NCBI GenBank assembly: GCA_039934475.1
Contig: JBDTMC010000124.1
Coordinates: forward strand, 1 to 17,668
DNA length: 17,668 nt
Direction: 5' to 3'
Source of the DNA: JBDTMC01 sp039934475
GTDB taxonomy: Bacteria > Acidobacteriota > Terriglobia > Bryobacterales > Bryobacteraceae
Notes under the pieces: generated by a model
Told to the model about the DNA's origin: nothing
The model's input: the letters and a program-made list of their open reading frames with translations, nothing else
The model's database searches: none
Made by a program: the position numbers and the translations under genes
Shown: positions 1-7,002 of the stretch, one piece after another
Position numbering within the stretch: position 1 is the first letter of the stretch
Layout of the letters: each line of letters begins with the position of its first letter

Positions 1-498
1 GGAACGGTAGTCAACGTCGTCCAGTTGGAAGCGAATCGGCGGACTAGCCTGATAGTCGCCGTCGAACACCACGTCTAGGCCAAATAGCTTGGTAACTTTT
101 TCGTACAGGGCTTTCGAGTCGCCCTTGAAGTCGAAGGACTTGTTGCCGGGTGTCGCGTTCAGAATACGAGGTGGCTGCGGCTTCCGCGCCTCCTTCAACT
201 CGTCGTCGGTGATGTTGCCCAGCAATCCGTCGGGTGCGGATGTCTCCACGGCTTCCGTGCTGGCTGGCAGCGGAGTTTTGGCCTGTAGGACCGCCTGTTT
301 CTGCAGCGCCTGGCTGAAAACGCGATACTTGGCGTTGGCGGGATCCATCGCGGCAGCCTGGGAATAGAGAAGGTAGGCGTCCACCGTCTTTCCGTGTTTC
401 TCGGCATCCCGAGCCTTTTGAAAGACTTGCCACGCCTCCTGAGCGAAGACAGTAGCGCCGCCGGCGAAAAAGAATGCGATCAGGACGACAGATCTCAC
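1..498 (-). CDS. Secretin-like outer-membrane protein (type II/III secretion or type IV pilus family), N-terminal part only
   Basis: A reading frame of 166 codons runs from a GTG at 498 off the left edge without a stop. Residues 1-19 are a signal peptide (VVLIAFFFAGG core, likely cleavage at VFA|Q). Residues 22-66 look like a TPR-type helical pair (QKARDAEKHGKTVDAYLLYS, then AAAMDPANAKYR). After a linker rich in Pro, Lys and Glu, residues 121-166 (FDFKGDSKALYEKVTKLFGL, then DVVFDGDY) resemble the short N-terminal (STN/N0) domain of secretins and TonB receptors. Secretins form gated outer-membrane rings for type II secretion or type IV pili. The C-terminal ring domain would lie outside the window, so that assignment is inferred. 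GTG is chosen because it sits directly before the signal peptide; no good Shine-Dalgarno is visible. It is divergent from the gene at 585 with an 86-nt shared upstream region. Alternative: another TPR plus STN periplasmic protein. Confidence 0.72.
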   Translation of the reverse strand, partial: MRSVVLIAFFFAGGATVFAQEAWQVFQKARDAEKHGKTVDAYLLYSQAAAMDPANAKYRVFSQALQKQAVLQAKTPLPASTEAVETSAPDGLLGNITDDELKEARKPQPPRILNATPGNKSFDFKGDSKALYEKVTKLFGLDVVFDGDYQASPPIRFQLDDVDYRS

Positions 499-571
499 GA
501 AACAGGATTGACGATCCAACCGGCCCAGGCGTGCAAACTGTCTCCACGCTTTGCCCCCGCCCATGCGTCTG

Positions 572-577
572 TACCTT
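572..577 (+). promoter_or_regulatory. Candidate -10 box for the gene at 585 (leaderless type)
   Basis: TACCTT fits the TANNNT pattern of a -10 box and ends 7 nt before the ATG at 585, so transcription would begin at or next to the start codon. A TTGCCC at 551-556 is a weak -35 candidate with a short 15-nt spacer. No Shine-Dalgarno precedes the ATG. Sequence-based inference only. Confidence 0.4.
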
Positions 578-584
578 AGAACGG

Positions 585-2183
585 ATGAGATTGCTCGCTC
601 TGGCCGCCGCCGTCGTCGCCCTGGTTGTTCCGCTGCTGGCACAACAGCGCTTACCTGGAACTGCCAGTCTGGAAGGCACCGTGATCCATGACGGCAGCGG
701 GCGTCCTTTGCCCCGCACTCGCCTCGCCCTGAAGAAACTGGAGGCCAAGGAAGCCGAGACCACGGTGACTGGTGAGGACGGCAAGTTCCGCTTTGAAAAT
801 CTCGGCGCTGGGGTGTACACGTTGACGGCCTCCCGGACTGGCTACCTGGCCACCAGCACGGTGCAAGCCGACAAACGAAATACGCAGTCGATCACCATTT
901 GGCGCATGGGCCAGCAGGTCACGGATTTGACGGTGCGCCTGAAGCCGGGCGGCGTCATTGCGGGCAAGGTGCGCTACCGCGACGGCGAGCCGGCAATCGG
1001 CGTCCCGGTTCAGATCTTCTACCGTGCCGACGTGCGCGGACGCCGCAGCTACCGCCCCGTTGGCACCACCACCACTAACGACCTGGGCGAGTACCGGCTG
1101 CACTCCCTGGCGCCTGGCAGCTACTACGTGATGGCCCATTTGGAGGCCGCCGATACGGGTGATCGAAAGGACGAACTGCCACCGGAACAGGCGGTGACCA
1201 CCTTCTATCCCTCGGGTACGCAGTTTGCCAATGCGACTGCCGTACGTGTGGCGCCGGCCGGTGAAGTCACGGGGTGCGACATTGCCCTCGCCCAGTCTCG
1301 AACCTACATCGTCAGTGGCCGCATCGTGAGCGGGCAGAGCGGCAAGACCATCTCCACGCCCGGAGTCCTGCTGCGTTGGATGGACGGTACGCAGTCGGGC
1401 ACGGTCGCCGCGGTGCAGGCTATCTCCAACAAGGGCTCCTTCCGCGCGGCCGGCGTTACTCCAGGCACTTACCTCATCGTCATCGAGTCATCGGAAGAGG
1501 GCCGCCGCCTCTCGGCGCGCCAGACAGTGACGGTGACCGACACGGCATTGGATCTGGAGATTCTGGCCGGACCGGCGCGCAAATGGACAGGGTCCGTTCG
1601 GTTTGACCAGAGGGCGGATTTTGACATCTCGGCACTGCGGGTGAGGCTGGAACCACGTTCCGACACGGCATCGCCGCTGGTGGTGAATCTCAGCGCCGAG
1701 GGCACATTCGATGCGGAGTTGGTTCCCGATGAGACCTATGACGTCTTCATTGAGAATGCGCCCGCCGATGTCTATTTGAAATCAGCCGTCGTGGCAGGCG
1801 CGGAGACCATCGCCACCGGCTTCAAGGTGCCGCGCGCGGCAGACGTTCGCAAGATGGAACTCACGGCCGCCGTGCAGGGAGGCTCAGTCTCCGGGCAGGC
1901 GCACACGCTGGACGGCGGTGCGGCGTCTACAGCCTTCGTATTCCTGCTGCCGCAACCGCTGGAGGGACGGGTGCAGTATGTCGCCTCCTCAATCAGCGAT
2001 GATAGCGGCAACTTCGTCGTGCGCGGCGTGGCGCCGGGGCGCTATCTCGCCGTCGCCTGGCCAAGCGACACATGGTGCTCTCCTTACGACACGGAATCGC
2101 CTCCCGATTGCACGCTCGGGGGGCAGCCGGTGAGCATTAGCCAGGGCGATATCTCAGGCATTCAGATTCGAACTGTCCGTTGA
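585..2183 (+). CDS. Secreted protein with four carboxypeptidase-regulatory-like (Ig-fold) modules
   Basis: The protein has 532 residues. I chose the ATG at 585 over an in-frame ATG at 474 because a signal peptide (MRLLALAAAVVALVVPLLAQ) begins there and the upstream codons look non-coding. At least four beta-sandwich modules follow: about 27-85 (ASLEGTVIHDGSGRPL, then GKFRFENLGAGVYTLTA), 122-187 (GVIAGKVRYRDG, then LGEYRLHSLAPGSYYVMA), 241-302 (YIVSGRIVSGQSG, then GSFRAAGVTPGTYLIV) and 432-495 (SVSGQAHTLDGG, then GNFVVRGVAPGRYLAV). Each shows the family pattern: a G-x-V strand, an acidic G-x-[FY] turn and a final L-x-P-G-x-Y strand. Such modules are structural or ligand-binding and are very common in Solibacter-type Acidobacteria. 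No catalytic domain is visible. The membrane-protein gene at 2212 follows after 28 nt, so the two are probably co-transcribed. Confidence 0.85.
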   Translation: MRLLALAAAVVALVVPLLAQQRLPGTASLEGTVIHDGSGRPLPRTRLALKKLEAKEAETTVTGEDGKFRFENLGAGVYTLTASRTGYLATSTVQADKRNTQSITIWRMGQQVTDLTVRLKPGGVIAGKVRYRDGEPAIGVPVQIFYRADVRGRRSYRPVGTTTTNDLGEYRLHSLAPGSYYVMAHLEAADTGDRKDELPPEQAVTTFYPSGTQFANATAVRVAPAGEVTGCDIALAQSRTYIVSGRIVSGQSGKTISTPGVLLRWMDGTQSGTVAAVQAISNKGSFRAAGVTPGTYLIVIESSEEGRRLSARQTVTVTDTALDLEILAGPARKWTGSVRFDQRADFDISALRVRLEPRSDTASPLVVNLSAEGTFDAELVPDETYDVFIENAPADVYLKSAVVAGAETIATGFKVPRAADVRKMELTAAVQGGSVSGQAHTLDGGAASTAFVFLLPQPLEGRVQYVASSISDDSGNFVVRGVAPGRYLAVAWPSDTWCSPYDTESPPDCTLGGQPVSISQGDISGIQIRTVR

Positions 2184-2211
2184 TTCGAATCCAGTTAAGC
2201 TGGTAGAGCCC

Positions 2212-5200
2212 ATGAAGTCTGTTGCGCTATCATTCGCTCTTTTTGTCCTTTGGTCGGTCCTGGGAGTTGGGTTTCTCACCGCCTTTTATTCGCGCCGGAA
2301 TCTTCTGCGGAACCTGTTGCTAGCGCCTGTAACCGGTGCATCGCTGGTCTTGCTATTTGTCTTCTGGATCAACCGTCTCGGCATCCCCGTAGGCAGGTTC
2401 GGGCGTCCTCTTTGGGCCGCTCTGCTGGTAGTGTCGCTGGGCTTGCTATGGTTCCGCCGCAAGAGACCCATCATCCCTTTTCGCAGAACCGCCCCCTTCG
2501 TTTTTTTGTTGATCGCCTCCTTTTTCCTGAGTGGTTTCCCCATGCTCGAGTTCGGCACTAACTGGCTGAGCTATGGCAACGACGACATGTCGAACTATGT
2601 GTTGGGGGCGACTCGCTTTCACGACTTCGGATACTTCGACATCCCCGACACCAAAGTGTTCTCAGCGAACCGCGATGCCGCACTGCATTACTGGTTCATG
2701 CACGTTCCGGACGGCTTTCGGTCCGGCGCCGAGTTGACGATTTCTTCAGTCATGGCGCTCACAGGGATCGACGGTCTGCGGATATTCATGCCGCTGATCT
2801 TCGCGCTGAACATGGCCCTGATCGCCGCCGGCGCGGCCTTAGTCCTCACTTCCCGCAAGCGCCGGTTGGCGGCTGTGGTGGCCACGGCGTTGATGGCGGG
2901 ATGCGCGCTGCTGACGCTGGGAGTCCTGTATCAGTTGATCGCTCAGGTGTTGGGTATGGCGTTGCTGGCCGCGGGCGCAGCCGTCCTGATGAAGCCCTTA
3001 TCGCGACCCACGTGGCGCGGCCGCCGTGGGGACGCGAGCGTCATTGGCGTGCTGCTGGCTGCGCTCGCCATCACTTATCCGGAGATTGTGCCGTTTCTCG
3101 TGCTCGGGTTCTTGGCATGGAATGCACTCGCATTTCGACAGATGCGAAGCTCATTACCGATGTGGATTCTGGCTGCCATCGTCGTGTTGCTTTGCATCAA
3201 CACGTACCTGCCGGATTCCGTGGCTTTTCTCCGCTACCAAGCCGGCACCGGCGCGCGCGGCGCCAGCCGCACGGAGACGCTGTTTCCGTTCTATATGGTT
3301 CCCAGCGGACTGGCGAACCTGTGGAGCCTGCTTGGCGTCGCTCAGCGTAACACGCCGATGGAGCTGAACCTCAAAATCGTAACTGGATTACTGCTTACTC
3401 TGCTCTTCGGCTGGCTGACCTTCCACTGGATGCGCCGCAAGGAACCGGTGGCCTTGATGGCCTCGCTGATGCTCGCCATCGGAGTAACTCTGTTCTTCCA
3501 GGACAGTAACTTTGGTCTGTATAAACTGGCGATGTTTATACAACCGTTTCTCGCCGGCACCATGGCACTCGCTATCGCCTCACAACGGGACTGGAAGCCG
3601 TGGGTAGCGGCGGCGGTTCTGTTCGGGTTCTCGCTGCAGACGCAGAACTTCTATGTCGAGCGCAGCCGTGGCACTCAGAGCGGGCTGGTGGAAGTGCCCG
3701 GCGCATCCCAGTCGCATCTGATCGACGAAATACGGCATCTGGCCATCGAACTGCCGGCCAACGCGCGGTTCACCAGCGACACCGCGAACCTGGTGGTGGC
3801 GAAGATACAGTCGATGTACTTGCGGCAGCGGCCGTTGGAATTTTACTGCCGCGACTTCTTCCCGCAATTCCGTTATGGACGCACTTACGCCGGCACGGCT
3901 CCGCCGAAGCATGGCACTACCGATCCACAACTCGAAGAACTGGCAACACGGACCGCTTTGACGCGCCTGAACCACCTTACGCCCGCTCTGTTCGATATGG
4001 AGAATCCAGCGGAGCCGCGCGATGAGTTTCTGTTCAACTCGCGCGCGACCATGTTTCCCGGTGACGAGCCGCAGTATCTGCTCGCCTCCACCTACCGGCT
4101 TGGCATTCTGAACCGACGGACCCTGGGTGCGGAGGACGCCAACATCAAGCCGATTCCAATGAAGGACGTCCGCAATCACCTGGCGTTTGTGTCTTCCTCC
4201 CTCGGACAGATCTATTACCTGAATGATCGGCGGCATGCGGCGTTCTTCCAACTCGAGGCGGACCTTGCTTACCCCGGCCGCACCGTCGCTTCCACGGGCC
4301 GCAACATCCTGATGCGGGTTTTGAATCCGACGCCAGGCGGGCGCCTGCTGTTGGACTTCACCTCGTCCTGGAACTCCGACGGTGACAACTCCCTGCCGCC
4401 TGCTGAGGTGGTTGGCGCTGGCCGGTTCGCGCTGCCCCTTCGAGGACGCGGCGCCGCGCGAGTGTTCTCAGCCCCTGTCACTCCGCAACGTTTGAACGGT
4501 CAGGACTACATCGACCTCGACATGGGGCGCGAAGGCAAGACGTTCGACGGACCGCGTAGCGGCTTGATGGCGATCTATGGACGCGACGTATTGATCGATA
4601 CACGCTGGCTGACCGGGTTCGCGCGCAACATTTCCTACATCAGTGAGGAAGAGTACCGCAATTTGAAGCCGCCGACGGGCGTTTGGAAGTTTCCCGAGGG
4701 GCTGTTGGCGAAGGACCTGGAGTATTCGGGCGTGTATGAGGATGGCTGGGTATCGGAGGACTCCGCGTTTACGTTAGTGCAGACTCCCGATCGCCCTGAA
4801 CTCGTGATCTCCGGGTGGGTTCCCAAGGTGGGGGCGACCGCGGCGCCGGACGTGGTGATGACGGTGGATGGCGTTGAAGTGGGCCACCGCACACTGCCTA
4901 ATGACGACTTCGAATGGAGGGTCCCGGTCGCGTATCGCGAAGGACGGAGAGAGGTGTCGTTGAAGTTCTCCAACCGGCGATCCCTGCCATCGCCCGATAA
5001 CCGACCCGTGTCGGCGAAACTGCGGTCGATTGGATTTGAAGGCGCGCCGCTGCTCACCGAGGACATCACCACTAAAGACTCCAATGTCACCCTGGGGCGT
5101 GGATGGTACACGGGCGAGAAGTTGAACGGCCAGGTATTCCGTTGGGTGGATAACGACGCGATGTTCCACACGGACCAGCCAGTGGAATTGGACATGGAAC

Positions 5201-5775
5201 CGGGGCCTGGCGTGAAGGTTCTGCCGGCGCAGGTGGACATCACGTCTTCAAACGGTGTCGTACTCTCCAGAAAACTGGCTGCGCGCCAGAAGGTAGTCCT
5301 GAAGCCGGGAAGTTATAAGCTGCACATCGCCAACGGAGGCGCGCCGACGCCGGCAGACTCGCGGACCCTGAACCTGCGCGTCTTCCGCTTTGCGCCGGTC
5401 AATTCAACGCAGGCCGATATTGCGCTGAGTGGGGTTTGGCTGGGGAACGGCTGGTTCGGCGTGGAGACACAGAATGGGCGGCGCTTCCGTTGGGCCGACA
5501 CGAATTCGGAGTTTGGCGTGAAAGGTCCAGGGCGGTTGCGAGTGGAAGTGGAGCCGGGGCCGAGTCTGGCCGCGTCCGCGTTGCAACTGAAGATTGTCGA
5601 TGCGGCGGGGCACGAGGTGAACAGGGTGGACGTTCCGGCACATCGCAAAGTGAACGTGGACATTCCCGCCAACGGGATGTACCGCTTCGTGGTGGATTCG
5701 CCGCGCCGGGCCGTTCCGAACGATCCTCGTGTGCTCAATTTCCGCGTCTGGGAGCTGTCTCTTCAAGCCCCGTAG
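2212..5775 (+). CDS. Large multi-spanning membrane protein, GT-C glycosyltransferase-like, with triplicated C-terminal beta domain
   Basis: The protein has 1187 residues. Roughly the first 480 form about a dozen hydrophobic membrane segments, starting at residue 5 and ending near 480 (WVAAAVLFGFSLQ). An acidic pair in an early external loop (N123-D124-D125 in SYGNDDMSNYVLG) matches where GT-C glycosyltransferases place a catalytic acidic motif, but no named family is certain. Residues 480-830 are a soluble, probably periplasmic region. The C-terminus holds three related beta domains: 839-943, 961-1060 and 1077-1183. The last two share L-G-x-G-W-[YF], F-R-W 13 residues after the first Trp, and E-P-G-P; all three end in a D-x-R strand. 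Comparable GW...FRW-type domains occur, as I recall, in other envelope-polysaccharide membrane proteins. An amino-sugar-type aminotransferase lies just beyond the stop. Likely role (inferred): assembly or modification of a surface polysaccharide. An alternative is a non-enzymatic O-antigen-type polymerase or ligase. Confidence 0.7.
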   Translation: MKSVALSFALFVLWSVLGVGFLTAFYSRRNLLRNLLLAPVTGASLVLLFVFWINRLGIPVGRFGRPLWAALLVVSLGLLWFRRKRPIIPFRRTAPFVFLLIASFFLSGFPMLEFGTNWLSYGNDDMSNYVLGATRFHDFGYFDIPDTKVFSANRDAALHYWFMHVPDGFRSGAELTISSVMALTGIDGLRIFMPLIFALNMALIAAGAALVLTSRKRRLAAVVATALMAGCALLTLGVLYQLIAQVLGMALLAAGAAVLMKPLSRPTWRGRRGDASVIGVLLAALAITYPEIVPFLVLGFLAWNALAFRQMRSSLPMWILAAIVVLLCINTYLPDSVAFLRYQAGTGARGASRTETLFPFYMVPSGLANLWSLLGVAQRNTPMELNLKIVTGLLLTLLFGWLTFHWMRRKEPVALMASLMLAIGVTLFFQDSNFGLYKLAMFIQPFLAGTMALAIASQRDWKPWVAAAVLFGFSLQTQNFYVERSRGTQSGLVEVPGASQSHLIDEIRHLAIELPANARFTSDTANLVVAKIQSMYLRQRPLEFYCRDFFPQFRYGRTYAGTAPPKHGTTDPQLEELATRTALTRLNHLTPALFDMENPAEPRDEFLFNSRATMFPGDEPQYLLASTYRLGILNRRTLGAEDANIKPIPMKDVRNHLAFVSSSLGQIYYLNDRRHAAFFQLEADLAYPGRTVASTGRNILMRVLNPTPGGRLLLDFTSSWNSDGDNSLPPAEVVGAGRFALPLRGRGAARVFSAPVTPQRLNGQDYIDLDMGREGKTFDGPRSGLMAIYGRDVLIDTRWLTGFARNISYISEEEYRNLKPPTGVWKFPEGLLAKDLEYSGVYEDGWVSEDSAFTLVQTPDRPELVISGWVPKVGATAAPDVVMTVDGVEVGHRTLPNDDFEWRVPVAYREGRREVSLKFSNRRSLPSPDNRPVSAKLRSIGFEGAPLLTEDITTKDSNVTLGRGWYTGEKLNGQVFRWVDNDAMFHTDQPVELDMEPGPGVKVLPAQVDITSSNGVVLSRKLAARQKVVLKPGSYKLHIANGGAPTPADSRTLNLRVFRFAPVNSTQADIALSGVWLGNGWFGVETQNGRRFRWADTNSEFGVKGPGRLRVEVEPGPSLAASALQLKIVDAAGHEVNRVDVPAHRKVNVDIPANGMYRFVVDSPRRAVPNDPRVLNFRVWELSLQAP
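4726..5760 (+). repeat. Three tandem degenerate beta-domain repeats inside the membrane protein
   Basis: Copies encode residues 839-943, 961-1060 and 1077-1183 of the protein starting at 2212. Copies 2 and 3 align closely with a 116-residue period: G-W at 964-965 and 1080-1081, F-R-W at 976-978 and 1092-1094, the E-P-G-P motif, and terminal strands DSRTLNLRVFRF and DPRVLNFRVWEL. Copy 1 is more diverged (SGVYEDGW; ending DNRPVSAKLRSIGF). The repeat is visible at protein level, not as DNA identity, so the duplication is old. Confidence 0.65.
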
Positions 5776-6893
5776 AACGCCCGGACGGACGTCGCGATCC
5801 ACTCGATTTGATCGGCGGTCAGCTCAGACTGAATGGGCAGAGCGAGTACTTCTTTGGCGGCGCGTTCGGCTTCCGGGAAATCGCCTTCGCGGTAGCCCAA
5901 TTCAGTGAAACACGGCTGGAGGTGGAGCGGCAGAGGATAGTAGACCTCTGTGCCGATGCCCAGCGCGGCGAGGTGGCCGCGGAGGTCGTCACGCCGCGGG
6001 CAGCGGATGACGTACTGGTTCCAGACGTGGCGTGTTTGATAGCCGGCGGGACGCGGCGGCGTGACGTCGGAACCGTCCAGTAACTGCGTGTAGAGCGCGG
6101 CGTTGCGTTGGCGTCCGGCGGTCCATTCGTCGAGGTATTTCAGCTTCACTCGAAGAACGGCGGCTTGCATTGCATCGAGCCGTGAATTCCAACCCACGGT
6201 TTCGTGGAAGTACTTGACGCTGCTGCCGTGCATGCGGAGCGCGCGCAATGAGGCCGCCATCTGCGGGCTGTCGGTTGTCACCAAGCCGCCATCGCCGAAC
6301 GCCCCGAGGTTCTTACTGGGGAAGAAACTGGTGCAGCCGAAACCGCCCAAGGCAAGCGCGCGGCGTCCCTTATATTCAGCGCCGATGGACTGCGCGGCGT
6401 CCTCTACCACGGCCCATTCCTTGGCCACGGCTAGACCGATGAGGGGATCCATGTCGGCGCAGCCGCCGTAGAGATGGACCGGAAGAAGCGCCCGTATGCG
6501 GCGGTCGCGCGAGCCGATCACTTCCGCCTCGGCCGGATCGATATTGAAAGTTTGCGGGTCAATGTCGCAGAAGACCGGCGTGGCTCCGGCGTGGACGACG
6601 TAGCCGGCGCTGGCGAAGAAGGAGAACGCGGAGGTAAGGACACCTTCGCCAGGCTTGATGCCCGCTGCAGCAAGGGCGAGCATGATGGCGTCGGAGCCGG
6701 AAGCGCACCCGACTGCAAAAGCGGTCTTCAAATAGGCGGCGGCTTCCTCTTCGAAACGTTCCACCTCAGCGCCGAGAATGAAATATTGGGAATCGATGAC
6801 GCGCTCGACAGCAGCCATCACCTCATCGCGAATGGCCGCGTACTGCAACTGCAGGTTAAGCAGCCGAACGGGCTCCCGTTGGGTCTGAATCAC
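5763..6893 (-). CDS. DegT/DnrJ/EryC1/StrS-family PLP-dependent nucleotide-sugar aminotransferase
   Basis: The protein has 376 residues, the usual family length, and starts at GTG 6893 (IQTQREPVRLLNLQLQYA). Family landmarks are present: SQYFILGAEVERFEE near 35-49, CASGSDAIMLAL near 63-74, CDIDPQTFNIDP at 109-120, VHLYGGCADMDP at 139-150, EDAAQSIGA with D165 for the PLP pyridine nitrogen, and FFPSKNLGAFGDGG with K194 as the Schiff-base lysine. The family transfers an amino group, usually from glutamate, to a keto group of a nucleotide-activated sugar. From memory, the sequence most resembles 3-aminotransferases of the WbpE/QdtB kind, but the substrate cannot be fixed from sequence alone. It converges on the membrane-protein gene and overlaps its 3' end by 13 nt. 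It is transcribed away from the propeller gene at 7003. No Shine-Dalgarno precedes the GTG, and a -10 box lies 6 nt upstream. Confidence 0.9.
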   Translation of the reverse strand: MIQTQREPVRLLNLQLQYAAIRDEVMAAVERVIDSQYFILGAEVERFEEEAAAYLKTAFAVGCASGSDAIMLALAAAGIKPGEGVLTSAFSFFASAGYVVHAGATPVFCDIDPQTFNIDPAEAEVIGSRDRRIRALLPVHLYGGCADMDPLIGLAVAKEWAVVEDAAQSIGAEYKGRRALALGGFGCTSFFPSKNLGAFGDGGLVTTDSPQMAASLRALRMHGSSVKYFHETVGWNSRLDAMQAAVLRVKLKYLDEWTAGRQRNAALYTQLLDGSDVTPPRPAGYQTRHVWNQYVIRCPRRDDLRGHLAALGIGTEVYYPLPLHLQPCFTELGYREGDFPEAERAAKEVLALPIQSELTADQIEWIATSVRAFYGA

Positions 6894-6899
6894 AATCGC

Positions 6900-6905
6900 A
6901 GTATA
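6900..6905 (-). promoter_or_regulatory. -10 box TATACT of the aminotransferase gene (leaderless type)
   Basis: On the minus strand TATACT is followed by six bases (GCGATT) and then the GTG start at 6893. This is the spacing at which transcription would start on the first base of the start codon. No Shine-Dalgarno and no clear -35 are seen. The 109-nt region 6894-7002 is the shared upstream region of this gene and the divergent gene at 7003. It also holds a short palindrome, GAATATTC (6923-6930), of unknown meaning. Confidence 0.5.
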
Positions 6906-7002
6906 GCGTCAGGGAGGATATGGAATATTCTCGGCTGAAGAACTATATCGAGCACGGCACACCCGAAACGAAGTAGCCTCTACTTTTGGGGGTTACGTCT
7001 TT

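Noticed and set aside
474..584. N-terminal extension of the secreted protein to an ATG at 474
   Set aside because: The extra 37 residues have no signal-peptide character and would bury the real signal peptide that begins at 585.
44..820. Long minus-strand frame of 258 codons
   Set aside because: It overlaps the secretin-like gene in another frame and the start of the divergent secreted-protein gene. Its product is Arg- and Ser-rich with no fold pattern. The frame opened by GTG 498 has a signal peptide and recognisable domains instead.
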